The notes: generated by a model from the letters alone, not told the origin. Positions 44,801 through 56,031 are shown, counted from the stretch's first letter. The stretch is 64,000 bases of DNA from Trichoplusia ni (GCF_003590095.1 NC_039482.1:9379657-9443656), one strand, 5' to 3'. Numbers and translations are program-made.

Positions 44801-46896
44801 TATTATTTCGCCAAAAACACAAAAAAATTGTGATATAGTCAAAGTCTACTCTCGGGCTAACTGCATACATTATATCTCCATAAAAAAAGGATAATCCCTT
44901 TGACGAATAAGCATCACATTAGTATGCTCGATGCAACTCCCGCGTGCAGTTGCCCGCTGTCTCTGTGATCTATACGGTAACGTGTGTAGCGTGCTCGTCA
45001 CTAGTTACACCGACCCACTGACTCTGGTTATTTATAGACGACACTACTACAACACTGTGCATTTGATGCCCATTCACACGTAGCCACATCTCGTCCTGAA
45101 GAAACTTTGTAAAATATGTGGATTTTCTCCCTATGCCGTGATAAAAATAGTATGGGATAAAGATGAGGGGTGCATCACATATCTTAAAGAGGAAGGAATT
45201 TATATGTGGATGGATGTAAATGGAGAGGGAGACGTAAAAAAAAATGGATGGATTTTGTGGAAATTGATATGTAAAAACAGTTAGTGATAGCGCGATGAGT
45301 GACAAGAGCAATAAAAGAAAAATCATCAGATCTCAAATAAAATTGGACGTAGGCTGGAAGGAAGAGGAAGTATGATGAACCGTAACCATCAATAATTTGA
45401 AGTGAACACTGGGTAAGGATGAAAAAAAAAAAACAAGTTGTAATAAAAGGTTCATGCATTTTCATACTTACAAAGGTAATGAATGTGTTGTTGTGGTACT
45501 TGTGAATGGGGCCCTAATTGCTATTCATCAGCCGCACAGTTGGTCACGACCTTCAGCCGACGAATGTCGTATTATTCGGTTATGACATTATCGTAATGTT
45601 CATTTTATGACTGCTCCGCATTGATGTGTTAATGATGTGACACATGCTTCTCTCGTTATTCTTTGATTCAAATATTCTAAATAAGTTGATTGCCCAATGT
45701 GATGTTAATTGTATAATATAAAGATTTACATATTTCTGTAGAGGCGATCATATTATATCACAGAGAAAAAGTGTGAGTAACGCTTGTTAATTGTTTTCCA
45801 GGAGAAGTATCCGGTGCTGTCGCGACTGGTGATGGTTCTGAAGCAGTTCCTGCTGCAGCGTGACCTCAACGAAGTGTTCACGGGAGGGATCTCGTCGTAC
45901 TCGCTCATCCTCATGTGCATCAGCTTCCTACAGCTGCACCCGCGGCCCGAGCGCCTGCGACAGCCGCACAACCTCGGCGTGCTGCTTATAGAGTTCTTCG
46001 AGCTTTACGGACGCAAATTTAATTACGTTAAGACCGCCATCCGCGTCAAAAACGGAGGCTCCTATGTCTCCAAAGACGAGATACAAAAGGTGAGGCTAAC
46101 ATTTTTGTAGAGTGTTACCGTGATCATGTGGAGTGGAACTAACTTGTAGTGTTATTGTCGCAGGAGATGAATGATGGTCATCGTCCGTCGTTATTGTGCA
46201 TCGAGGATCCGCTGACGCCTGGCAACGATATTGGACGCTCCAGTTATGGAGCGATACAAGTCAAACAGGTCGGTAGCTTTCATTATAAGTGTCAGAGGGA
46301 CTTCGTACTCGTGTAAAGTAGGTAGTAGGTCGTAACGTGTGGCGTGTCGCGTGTTGCAGGCGTTCGACTACGGCTACATAATAGTGCAGCAGGCGGTGGG
46401 GTCCCCGTCGGCGCTGCTGGCGCGGCACAGCGTGCTGGGCCGCATCGTGCGCGTGACGGACCACGTGCTGCTGTACCGGCGCTGGGTGCGCGACACGTTC
46501 GAGGCGTACTTCTTCCCGGCGCGGCGCGCGGCGCGCTCGTCCCGCGAGCCCTCGCCCAGCTCCGACAGCGAGCGCTCGTGGTCGCCGCCGCGCGAGCCCG
46601 AGCGCGCCGCCTCGCCGCCGCTGTCCGCGCTGCAGTGCTCGTCGCCCACGCCGCGCCGCGTGTCCGCGCACCAGAGCCTCATCATCCACCACATCACCAG
46701 CAACTCCGACTTCAACAACATCCCGTCGGGCGTGATCCAGCGCTACGGCGGCGGCGACGCGGCGCCCAAGCGCGGGCCGCGCTCGTTCTCGTCCAAGCAG
46801 CGGCGCCTGGCGTCGCCCCCCGCGGCCCGCGCGCGCGCGCCGCCGCCCGAGCGCCAGCGCCGCCGCCGCGGGGCCGCGCACGCGCCGCAGCGATGA
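23494..46896 (+). CDS. TENT4: TENT4 (PAPD5/PAPD7, Trf4-type) non-canonical poly(A) polymerase, complete, 7 exons
   Basis: Adds short A-rich (mixed) tails to RNAs; in other eukaryotes Trf4/TENT4 is the polymerase of TRAMP-like nuclear surveillance complexes. Join: 23494-23831, 33723-33916, 43179-43318, 44582-44644, 45802-46089, 46164-46268, 46360-46896; all GT/AG, phases closing to 554 residues plus TGA. The start MDPAVAWYQPEQEGPAKRLW matches the conserved N-terminus of the animal family. The nucleotidyltransferase core has GSFRTGLYLPTSDIDLVV (metal-binding Asp about 171 and 173) and VDISFNM (third Asp about 226). The central and PAP-associated domains contain LKQFLLQRDLNEVFTGGISS, FFELYGRKFNY and NDIGRSSYGAIQVKQ. 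The C-terminal 120 residues are Ser/Pro- and Arg-rich and poorly conserved, with a basic end (RQRRRRG) that could bind RNA. All catalytic residues are intact. Confidence 0.96.
23832..33722 (+). other. TENT4 intron 1 (9.9 kb)
   Basis: AT-rich. Holds a GC-rich palindromic island just after the donor (about 23900-24010), a small inverted repeat at 26783-26810, a GC-rich patch at 27660-27800, and a repeat-like stretch at 30040-30260 resembling 63945-64000. No coding exon could be supported. Confidence 0.6.
23934..23978. repeat. Nested GC-rich palindrome 100 bases after TENT4 exon 1
   Basis: Outer arms AGCTCGCG (23934-23941) and CGCGAGCT (23971-23978) enclose GCCTG (23947-23951) and CAGGC (23959-23963). 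It sits in a CpG-rich island in an AT-rich intron. Confidence 0.65.
33723..33916 (+). CDS. TENT4: TENT4 exon 2: catalytic DxD
   Basis: Acceptor gtcattccag before 33723; donor gtgagt after 33916 (phase 1). Encodes LHEEIEHFYLYMSPTETEHL and VFGSFRTGLYLPTSDIDLVV. The GS motif and DID metal ligands are intact. Confidence 0.96.
35335..35580 (+). mobile_element. Helitron-like non-autonomous element, copy A (246 bp)
   Basis: Starts TCTATAC after an A and ends gcaacagCTAG before a T, as expected for Helitron insertion between A and T. Shares 'taatatataaagctgaag', 'gaacgcgcta', 'aatagacca', 'catcgaggaag' and 'accatcacgctgc' with 54781-54998. The 3' end has a short GCGAC/GTCGC-type stem. No coding capacity. 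Confidence 0.75.
36960..37140 (+). other. GC-rich open stretch in TENT4 intron 2, unassigned
   Basis: An abrupt GC-rich block after a possible acceptor (acattag). It is open in one frame and reads EAARRAARKDGPKAAAERHL to a TGA at 37137-37139. No family was recognised. Followed by 'gatgatgatgatt' near 37306, a tail often seen at ends of retroposons. It could be a retroposed gene fragment or an alternative exon; not confirmed. Confidence 0.3.
39324..39412. mobile_element. Diverged copy of the foldback element
   Basis: acgcgtatttatcgg, then actagtttcgggcccaacc, then caatcccgataaata. Arms are truncated. The interior runs opposite to the copy at 4278-4467, as in the copy at 16690. Lies in TENT4 intron 2. 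Confidence 0.55.
43179..43318 (+). CDS. TENT4: TENT4 exon 3
   Basis: Acceptor gtccgcag before 43179; donor gtacgt after 43318 (phase 0). Encodes QWEKLPLWTLERELVVQDIA and VLEKATVPIVKMTDKYSDVK, aligning with KVLDKATVPIIKLTD of PAPD5. Confidence 0.95.
43319..45801 (+). other. TENT4 introns 3 and 4
   Basis: Introns 43319-44581 and 44645-45801 flank the 63-base exon 4. They are AT-rich with no gene or clear repeat recognised; the plus strand has a purine-rich, AG/GA-biased run around 45180-45430. Confidence 0.55.
44582..44644 (+). CDS. TENT4: TENT4 exon 4: third catalytic Asp
   Basis: A 63-base exon, phase 0/0; acceptor gtctgcag, donor gtaagt. Encodes VDISFNMSSGVKSAELIKQF and K. The Asp in VDISFN completes the catalytic triad. 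Confidence 0.94.
45802..46089 (+). CDS. TENT4: TENT4 exon 5: central and PAP-associated domain
   Basis: 288 bases, phase 0/0; acceptor gttttccag, donor gtgagg. Encodes LKQFLLQRDLNEVFTGGISS, ILMCISFLQLHPRPERL and LIEFFELYGRKFNYVKTAIR. Confidence 0.96.
46164..46268 (+). CDS. TENT4: TENT4 exon 6: nucleotide recognition motif
   Basis: 105 bases, phase 0/0; acceptor tgtcgcag, donor gtcggt. Encodes LCIEDPLTPGNDIGRSSYGA, the nucleotide recognition motif of the family. Confidence 0.96.
46360..46896 (+). CDS. TENT4: TENT4 exon 7: C-terminal tail and stop
   Basis: Acceptor gtgttgcag before 46360; TGA at 46894-46896. Encodes AFDYGYIIVQQAV and GRIVRVTDHVLLYRRWV, the end of the fold. A very GC-rich Ser/Pro/Arg-rich tail with SLIIHHITSNSDFNN follows, ending in a basic cluster. 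Confidence 0.93.
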   Translation, partial: AFDYGYIIVQQAVGSPSALLARHSVLGRIVRVTDHVLLYRRWVRDTFEAYFFPARRAARSSREPSPSSDSERSWSPPREPERAASPPLSALQCSSPTPRRVSAHQSLIIHHITSNSDFNNIPSGVIQRYGGGDAAPKRGPRSFSSKQRRLASPPAARARAPPPERQRRRRGAAHAPQR

Positions 46897-47430
46897 TACC
46901 CGCCCGCCCGCGCCAGGCCCGACGCCTACCTCAGCTTTCGGACGCGGAGAACTAATGAACATTCTACCCCGTATGTCGGCCGATATCGGTTTCCGTAATT
47001 TTTCAATCACGAAATGGTTAGATTCACAGAAAAGTACAAATGACATTGAATAGCAACTTCCTATAATTAATTTAAGCGAGTTCGTGTTTCAGCTATCCTG
47101 TCACTTAGCTACCGACATAGACTATACTATCTTAGTGTCTAGATCTATTTGACAAGAGCTGTCAATTGTCACGTTAAGCCAACGAAATATTTTGGTTGTT
47201 GCCTATTGTACATAATGTTATGGGTCGACTCTATGCATGGTTATTATTCTGTTATGTTATTTTGTTATTCAACACAACTTATGTATACTGTTATGTTTAT
47301 TTATCGTAGATCTGTTATTGATTCCATTTATCCAAGTTAACTTTCAAGTAATTACAAGTCAGTCCATATGGCTTGTTCTGTAATAACGTTTGTTTAGTAA
47401 TTAAATTCTACTTCCAACTTTTGAAAGCGT

Positions 47431-47451
47431 GCTACGGTACTACGCCGTAGC
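47431..47451. repeat. CGTAGC-type hairpin
   Basis: GCTACGG (47431-47437) and CCGTAGC (47445-47451) form a 7-bp stem; further cgtag copies follow to 47475. Related motifs occur at 52636 and 55986. Confidence 0.5.
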
Positions 47452-49011
47452 CCATCGTAGTAGCTGTAGAGGTGTACTGTGAAATAATTGTTGGTCCTGC
47501 TTTCCACGCGGACCAACATTACCTCTGCACCTTGTATAATAGACCAGTTCGGTGGAAGTAGCAATAATATGTAGCCAAATATATGCTCGTTAATACTCAC
47601 TTATTGAATTATAATCTAAATATCTTATGAGATGTAAAAATCTAATGTAATTGTCTCCTATGTGTTACTAAAGTGTTGAGTAGCGGAACGATATCCTCTC
47701 GTTAACACGTGATCCGGCAGAAGCCGAGTCTCGATGTGTATAATGTTGCTAGAACATCATCCTACTTATGAATAGTCCGACGCAAGTGAAATGAGCTCTG
47801 ATGCGACAATGGATGGGGGAATATAGTACGTTCACAAAACGCGTGTAGTGGCAGCAAACTGACAGTTATCTGAAAAAGTAAAGTCGCTTACCGCTAATAA
47901 CATAAACATAAATCGCTCTCCAACTCTGATTACCTTCCATGGTTCGAAAACTTCGCAGTAAACATCCCAGAGCTCTTTTTTCGTGTGTCGATTTATACCA
48001 TCTTACATCACGGTTCACCGCTTGCTCTAGTAATATTATACGAATTCTCGAACATTACGGGGACGAATAATGTACTGAGTAAACTTTCACCGTTTTCATA
48101 TTTTATGTAGATAAAAATATGGTACTAAAAACTATAAAAATGATTATAAAACCTAAAAAAAAAGAACTATAACGGTTTATTTCACCGTCGCAGTAAATGC
48201 ATGCATTTTATTTTTGACCAACGTCTCTATCAGACGTCTAAACTTTATGATATTGAGCAAAACAGAAAAACAAAACAAAAAAAAAAATGATTTAACCGCT
48301 AAGACAAGTTTCATACGTGGTCGAGAAAAATAAAAAGTGTTGGCTTGGTGATAGGATTAATTTTAATATAGACAAAAATGATCAGTCGATATAATCACGA
48401 GACAAACACGTGCGGCAAACATTTTCACATTATCTCACAAGGTCGGACTACCTGATAAAGGAATATTTTTGAAGACGATTAAGACAAATGCCAACAGCGT
48501 CGTACAGCTCTGTGAAAGTGCGCAAACGACCAAAGGTTGGCGAGCGGCGGGTTATATAAGCGAGAGTATAGACCAAACGAGCATTAAGTAACTTTAATAT
48601 TGTATTCAGGGTATTTGTGCGAACACCAAAAGATGAACGGATTACAGCCATGCTCCGTTCAGAATCGAGGCTCGTTTGATCTAAAAAAATCGCTGGATTA
48701 AGTCGGATTTTTGTTATAACCTCCGTACCCAATATATAACCTCATAGTTACGAGATAAACGATGTTTAGTCTGTAGCGGCGCTAGGGCTGTCGCACCGTA
48801 TTCCTGTACATATGTATAGTGTACATATATAACTTATTGGTAGCCGGGTTATGAACCCAGCGGAATGCCTTAAACTAACACCATCTATAGTCTACTAGAT
48901 CTCTGTAACGTTGCGTGTATTTAATATTTATTTGTACATTATTATTTAACTAGGGTATTATGTAATCTAACTGGTTAAAGACAAGGATTACTAAATTGAG
49001 TAATATATCGG

Positions 49012-49080
49012 TTATGGCCGGCTAGTTGTAGTCTAAGTCCAAACTGTACTGATAACTAGCCGGCTTTACCCAAACCGGGA
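49012..49080. repeat. Perfect 11-bp-stem hairpin in the probable 3' UTR
   Basis: GCCGGCTAGTT (49017-49027) and AACTAGCCGGC (49054-49064) with a 26-base loop; outer cggtt/aaccg bases also pair. Its function is unknown. Confidence 0.6.
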
Positions 49081-52000
49081 CTTATAAAAACTTATATCTA
49101 TCAGAAATAAAGCGAAATCTGTGAGCGACCTGCCTTACTGTATTACGACGCTATTAGTTCAGCTACAATAAGACGCCACGGTTTATAATAATTAAGGTTA
49201 CGCAAAAAACACTTAAATTTACCAATATAATGCATAATTATACATAATAGCAGGAATATTTATAATTTTCATCGCAATATTCCTCATCGATACAATTAAA
49301 TAGGCAAACAACAATTATTTCCATAATTCCAAGCGAAACAGCTCTAGTTTTAGATGAATATTTATTGAATTAAATGTAAGTTGAAATATAGCATTGATTG
49401 TAAAACTCAATTCAGCCACACTCAGCTAGCCCGCGCTGTTAAGCGAGGCAGGTCCTGTCACATACATAATTATATATTTTTACACGTAGCACTAATATTG
49501 TTGTTGGTTGAATGTTCCGCGCGATTGTACTGTGCCGGTGTCCATAGATGAAGATACCAAGCGAACCAACAGTTAGAAAATTGTATCAGAATTGACAAAT
49601 AGAGTCTCGTTAACATCTCGCTGTATTGTAAATATAGTATTAAATTATAATCTGTAGACACCGGCACGCGCTGTTCTTGTGTTAATCGATAAAATTATGA
49701 ATTTATATAAACTGTTTAAAAATACTGCCATATCGAGTGAATAAGTTGTGGTTGTCCTATCACTATAATATAATGTTACTAATTAGGGTTACGTTGTGTG
49801 GGTATCGTCGGTGAAACAGTACCGCCGTGGCTTATACACCGTGTATGTAGCATGGATATCAACGCTCGTGTTCACGAACTGGACTTTATTCTGATATTTG
49901 TTATTTTATTCAATTGGTTCAAAAACAGGTCATGAACTTGGAAACAACATAAAACTGTAGTCAATATTTATAATTTATCATGGTTCAATATATTGTTGTT
50001 GTTTCATGATAACAAAGACCTAAGGCCACACATGTCGTCTAAAAATACGATAAAAAACTAGTTTATAGTCCATCGCGACTCATTTGTCAGAACTTCATGA
50101 TTAAATTATAACCATGCATTTAAATATCCCAATAAATGAATATTTCAACCATTGGAATACTGCTTTTGGAACGATGTGTCTGGCTTCAGGTTTTACAGAA
50201 CAAAATTGAAAATTAATCATCTTTATTGATCTTGAAATGCAAATATTAAGACTTGCGACTAGACAGAAAGTCAATGAACACGGGTATATACTAATGAAGA
50301 CTTATGAAACTTGAAATCTATTCATAAATTGTAATGGCAGCTCCATACCTTTAGCCCATGCACTAGACTCGTAATACAGGAACGTAGCGATTTCAGACAT
50401 GTCTAATCATTATATGCAAATATCATAACAATGGTTTGTGAACGGCGGTGTATTCCCTCACAACCTGTGATGTAGCATTGAGTCTAGGCAGACGGTAGCG
50501 ATACAAACTATACATGTTATAGGTTACGGTATCAACTAATCCAACCAAGGAACATTTCGTGAATAGAAAACGCAGAAATGTATGAAAATGACATTTTGGT
50601 AGTCACGTGACCTAGAGACTTTCCATCTCCATACAATTGCGCGTTTTCTATTGATGTGACACGATTGTAAAAATGTCACTTGGTTCGACAGACTGTCTAT
50701 GTATTACTTCTTGTTCTCTCCTGTCGTTTAGAACTCGACGTACAAGTACAAGTATTTAGAAGAAAAGTCGCGAAATAATACATAGAAATATTTCAAAGAT
50801 AGCCCACGTTATACTAAGATAATGAGTAAGATTGCGAGGGCCCGGTCGCAGACGCGCGTGCAGTTCGGTTAGTCTCATCAGAAGACACTTATCACAAGAA
50901 TGATTGTGACACTCAATGTATGTCTTTTACAAAACTAATCGAAGTGTTCGCTTGTCTGTGCCGGTCAGCTCCTTACAGCAATAACTAACAGTACTATATG
51001 AAAGGTGGCCGCGCTCGCCGAGCTTTGTCCCGCGATATATGTCACCAACGATCATACAACTCTTACACGCCTTATATCCAGTGGATTGCGTCGAAACAAT
51101 TCTGACAACTAGCTGAGCTGAGAAGTACCCCACGTACTGCATTTTAATTGACCCTTTCAAGGCCAATGTTCACGTAGAAGTGTATTAGGCTTACGGTATT
51201 TGTCAAAATTAATTAAGATGAACGAGTGACCATCTAAGATTTATAAGAAGTGTTGACAAATTTCTGTGGCCTGATATGAGGTGTCCAGGTGTTGTATGGT
51301 CGGCTCACGTAAATCTAATGTATTATATATGTTCCTATCGTAGTTCACTGTTATTTTCTTGTGTTAAGTTTTTGCGAGTCTTTTTGTAACTCTATTGTTG
51401 TTTTAGCTTGTCTTGTTATACTTCGTCAGCCGCTTGTGTTTGTCCCGCCTCCTCGACTATCGTAACGAATCGTTTGCGCTTCCCTATGTGATATAAGTTT
51501 AGACCTACTTGGTAACTTACAATTCTAGTTAGATACGAGCCATTTTTATTGACAGCCTAGGTTAGATTCAGTATCCTTCTAGTGTTAAACTTGTTTTCAG
51601 ACTTTTGTTATTAACGTTCACGTCTGCAGCCCGCCGTCCGGGCGGGTGGTGACAGTATAGCGTAATGTTTAATAATAGTTAAGTAGCATAATTTATTGAG
51701 TGCTTTACATAGCAATAATCAGTGTTGACATGTGATAGTGTCAGCAGCGAGCGACAAGCGACTCGTCCACGTCGCAAGCGTCGCGCGGGGTTTTGTTGTC
51801 AAACAAACCCGGGACACAACTAGTTAATCGCAAGCCTCCTCTCTGGTGGACCTCTTGCGTCCCACCAACAACTCCAGGGATCTTTATATATCAGTTATTT
51901 TGTTGGTTTTTTTTCGCCTCGTTAGGTAAAAACTTGTTACTATATATATATGGGGCCAGTGTAATAAAGTCGCCGAGCTCATTCAACAAAGTCGCAGAAT

Positions 52001-52635
52001 GATTTCGCATTTTCAATACATTTGTTCACACAGAAGGGATTCTAAAAATAAAACGAAAGGTAACGCGGTGATTAATGAGCGCTCGCGCCCCCCTCCCCCC
52101 GCCGCCCCCGGCCTCCCCTACATTGTGGCGGCGTGTCGGCCGCGTAACGATTACTTGCAAATTGTGCACCGTTGTAATGTCGTAAACAGATTAACAGGAT
52201 TGGTGGAGTGTCACAAACAAGCGACCCGCCGACACCGGCGCCTCTAATGGCTTGACAAATTTAGGGAGGTGTTCATACATTTGAAACACATGTTACTGTA
52301 CGATTTAGTAACGTAAATTTCACGTGCGCTAACAGTCACTTTATATGCAGTGGTTTTGATTATTCCTCGTGGCTCATAAACCCGTTTGCTGGCTGTGGTG
52401 ACCCGGTCGCTCGTGTCATCGCCCGCTACTTACGATGTGCATACACTTACAACTTGTTCCGCACCGCATTATCTACGTATGCTAATGTTGTTCCTCAGCT
52501 GGCGGCGTCGCGCGGTACTGCCTGTTATGATGTACCTATTGTGTTCTATGGTTATGACTCGTTAAGACTTTGGACTAGACTCGCCCGTCCTTGAGTGCTG
52601 GCCTATCAATGTCTTGCTCACTATATGTCGTCTGC

Positions 52636-52686
52636 CTCTCGTAGCGACTGTCGTAGCAAAGCGTAGTGCTACAATCGCTACGAGAG
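52636..52686. repeat. CGTAGC-type long hairpin
   Basis: CTCTCGTAGCGA (52636-52647) pairs with TCGCTACGAGAG (52675-52686), and inside these GTAGCA (52653-52658) pairs with TGCTAC (52667-52672). Confidence 0.65.
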
Positions 52687-53295
52687 TCTTTGTAAGTTGG
52701 CACCTCAAGTACAATCTAGGCATTTTCGTAGTTCTCTGGTTTAGGTTGCAGTGCCTTGTCAGTGTCTTGTAGTGTTGTCGACACCCAGCATTGGTCGGAG
52801 ATCGCTCACTGTAGCTGAAGAGACAAGACGTGCTAAATCAAGGTAGCATGTCTTGTAGTTTCTAGCACCCTATTGTGCCTCGGAGTAGTTACATAAAACG
52901 TTGTCACACGTACATGTTGACTACTCCGTGTGGCAAGTAGTTAGAGCGATCTTCAAACATTAATGAACTGAAAACGGATACATTTATATAATCTCTATTT
53001 ATCTAATTAGTCATAGTTAGACGAACGAGTTCAGCCGCCATCTTGTTAATGTACCTAATAAAAATAATGCCAGGTTTTGCAAAAAAAATATATCTAAATA
53101 ATAAAAGTAAAAATAAAAAAATGATATCTATAAAATAACGAGTGCAACTAAATTTGTGTACGAAAATAGTTGTAAGGTGGTCGCCATTGCGAGTCGCTCA
53201 CATTTGTTAGTTTAAATTGTAAGGAGGGCTGTGGCGTAGTGGCGGGAAGTTACGTGCCGAGTGACAGCGCTTGTTTGTAAGCGCTATTTGTGAAA

Positions 53296-53342
53296 TACAT
53301 GAGACTGGTTGGGTGTTAGTGATGTAATACCAGGCTCATGTA
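53296..53342. repeat. Hairpin upstream of the distal poly(A) signals
   Basis: TACATGAG (53296-53303) pairs with CTCATGTA (53335-53342), with inner TGGT/ACCA. A separate AGCGCTT/AAGCGCT stem lies just upstream (about 53265-53285). Confidence 0.5.
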
Positions 53343-53494
53343 CCCGCCCCGCCCGCCGCAGCCATGATCGCAACTCTGCATTTATGAAATAGGTTGTCTC
53401 CACAGTGTGCGTCACTCGCTGCGGCGCGATAGCTTAGCGTTTTTTTGTATATCTGTGTATGTAAAGTACGAGTAGCATAATGTTAGTGTAACGT

Positions 53495-53555
53495 TGTAAA
53501 TAGGCCGCGAGCCCGATACATATGTACATACACACCTGTATATACCATGTAAATA
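53495..53555 (+). promoter_or_regulatory. Cluster of four Pumilio-response-type motifs
   Basis: TGTAAATA (53495-53502), TGTACATA (53523-53530), TGTATATA (53537-53544) and TGTAAATA (53548-53555) all fit UGUANAUA, the core bound by PUF proteins. They lie 60-100 bases before the AATAAA signals. Confidence 0.55.
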
Positions 53556-53620
53556 CACTCGAGATATATATTATATATTTAATATTAATATAAATTTGAT
53601 TTAAAGAGAAGTTTTAAAAA

Positions 53621-53657
53621 AATAAATTCATAAAAAAACACAAAAAAAATAAATAAA
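53621..53657 (+). promoter_or_regulatory. Candidate poly(A) signals
   Basis: AATAAA at 53621-53626, 53648-53653 and 53652-53657 in an A-rich stretch, followed by a T-rich segment (about 53690-53715). Likely the distal 3' end of a plus-strand transcript. Confidence 0.45.
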
Positions 53658-54119
53658 GACATACAGTGAGTATGAAGTGGAAAAAGCGATTTTGACTTTT
53701 ATTTTCTATTCCTACAACCCTTTGTCACTGCTGCATAAAAAAGTTAATAAAATCTATTTAAAGTAACCTAGCGTGCAGGGTTATTGTTCCAATACCCTGA
53801 TTACTACGAGCTAATGAAGTCGTACCCGCGTGCACCGCAGCTACACGTGATCCATCATAAAAGTGACTGGCACAGCATTACGTTGGCCACGCCTCGCTTA
53901 TGGAGCTTCATTAGTCATCGGCAAAGGACAGGCGATTGCTGAACGCCATACGTAACTAATAGGTACAGGTGTGCCGGATAGCTGTGTAATGAGACACGCC
54001 ATCGGGAAACTATATTTCCTTAGCTTTATGGATTCCTAATGACATTGCAGCTGATCCACGTTAGGTTTTCACACGATGTCATGCTACGTGATTCGATTGT
54101 GTGTCGTCATAGGTTGGTA

Positions 54120-54185
54120 GTATGACCGTTCCGTTTTACTGCTAAGTCAAAATTTGTAGGTTCAAATCCCGGCACGCACCAACAT
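54120..54185 (+). repeat. tRNA-like SINE head or tRNA pseudogene fragment
   Basis: ggttcaaatcccggcacgca carries a B-box-like GGTTCAAATCC, the internal Pol III promoter element of tRNAs and SINEs. There is no full cloverleaf, and an A box is not convincing. Confidence 0.4.
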
Positions 54186-54780
54186 TTTTTCGAATTCATG
54201 GATTACATAGAAAGTATCAGTTTCTGAATCTGTAAAGGAAATATCACACCTGAGATTTTTTCAGGGCATTTTTTTCACAAATATGTGAATTTGGCAAATC
54301 ACATTGTAAATATGGCTAATCATAAATAACATCTCCCGCTAAATCCACTCAGTTTCAGTTTGAAAACTGACACCAACTTACATAAAAATACCATCAACCT
54401 TACCCAAAGAAGCCGTTTCTGTCCCCTACATATCAAAGCCTGTATAGAATTCATGCAGCAGCTAATAAGCATAAACCAAGGAAGTTTGTCTCTACATCGT
54501 TGGCCTTTAGACGACAAACAGAATATTTAGAAGCCTCCATGTCGCGGCGACGTACTTAACTACGATTTGCATTGCTAATACCGGTTTTAGCCAACACGAG
54601 CTTACGTCGATAAGCGGCCGCTGCAAGCGACGCCAACTATGCTTACTAACTAGGAAACTTACAAACAACTTGATATCTTCAAGGAGGTTATTTATCCATA
54701 GGTTTAAATAGATATAGTTCAGTATTTATGAAGGTCGTGTAGCTTCTTATGTCTAGTATTCGCGATCAATAAAAGTTTCA

Positions 54781-54998
54781 TCTATACTAATATATAAAGC
54801 TGAAGCTTATTTGCTTGTTTGAACGCGCTTATCTCAGGAACTACTGATTGAAGTAGAAAAATCCTTTTTGTATTGAATAGACCATTCATCGAGGAAGTTT
54901 TTAGGCTATATACCATCACGCTGCAACTAATAGGAGCGAAGAAAAAGTCATAACTTATATCTTTTAACCACGCAGACGAAGTCGCGGGCAACAGCTAG
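54781..54998 (+). mobile_element. Helitron-like non-autonomous element, copy B (218 bp)
   Basis: Starts TCTATACTAATATATAAAGC after an A and ends gggcaacagCTAG before a T. Closely related to 35335-35580, with small internal deletions. No coding capacity. Confidence 0.8.
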
Positions 54999-55985
54999 TA
55001 TTATTATATGTCGAAATAGTCAATGGTATAGTATTTCCGGTACTTGTTTTTCGTTAATTAAATATATTCTATATTTCATATTGATAAATTCATTGATGTA
55101 TTACTGCTGCCGTAATAACTACCAATACTAAAATACAGATCAAGGTTTAAGCAAGGTTGGGATAAAATAGTTGTTGGGTGACATTACATATGGCGTTTTT
55201 TTTTCGATTTGTCTTTCTTATTTCATATTTGTGCGGAACGCCAATAAGCTTGCGATAAAGTACATAAATAATATGCACTATCTAGTAGTAAAATTGTATG
55301 TCATGTTATATTCAATTGATTACCGTTTTAGCACATAGCACAATTTGTAACGAATTAAAATGAACTTCTATTGAATTGATTAAAGCCACGTCAGTCACGT
55401 TGTTGTGGTGTGTCGAAACTTGTATAGAACGGGCCACAGCCGGGGTGCGAAGCGGAGAGGTGAGGGGGTCTGCTGTGAGTGACAGGTGACACGCCGCCGC
55501 TGACACGCTGCGGTCAACTTCCACGGTGTCGGGGGCAAAGTATGTACCGACTAGTTTTATGTTTCATACATGTAGCTATGAATAAATAAAAAACCGGACT
55601 ATGGCAACGTACGACGTACGATACAACGTACAACGTAACGGTAGGTGAATGCCTAAATTACTATTATATTTTTGTCGTTCTTTTGGATGGTAAAGACGTG
55701 CTACATTAGAGACAGAATGTTAAAAGAAAATATGTAGATGCAAGTATATAAATTCAACTACAACCTTATCTATGCTTGTGAGACAATTTTAACACTACAG
55801 GAAAGTTAAATAAGTCAATCTTGCTTAGAAAAGAGTCACATATTCATCTGTTCGATACTTTACAAGAATTTCTTTACTTTTCACATTCAACACAAATGAA
55901 TTGAAATACAAAATAATAGAATAAATAATCTCAAAAACAACAAATAGAATTTTTCATTCATCAAAGTCAGTTCACTGGGTTCAGC

Positions 55986-56031
55986 GCTACGGCTACGTGA
56001 AAATCACCGAGGACGCACGTACCGCCGTAGC
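55986..56031. repeat. CGTAGC-type hairpin
   Basis: GCTACGGCTACGT (55986-55998) pairs with ACGTA (56017-56021) and GCCGTAGC (56024-56031). More cgtagc blocks continue to about 56070. Confidence 0.55.

Larger units (their letters stand above)
46897..53660 (+). other. TENT4: Probable long TENT4 3' untranslated region
   Basis: 6.8 kb without coding sequence after the TENT4 stop. It contains several UGUANAUA (Pumilio-type) motifs, at 47207, 48805, 48820, 49627 and a cluster at 53495-53555, plus several hairpins. AATAAA signals lie at about 49106, 53621-53626 and 53648-53657. The GC content is patchy and higher than that of the introns. Extension of the transcript to 53.66 kb is an inference; an earlier poly(A) site or a separate non-coding RNA is possible. 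Confidence 0.4.

Noticed and set aside
46344..46955. Overlapping Arg/Ala/Val-rich frame over TENT4 exon 7
   Set aside because: A frame shadow of the GC-rich exon; the accepted frame continues the TENT4 fold (FDYGYIIVQQAV) from the correct splice phase.
54120..54185. Functional tRNA gene
   Set aside because: A B-box-like sequence is present, but no cloverleaf, anticodon stem or clear A box can be built.
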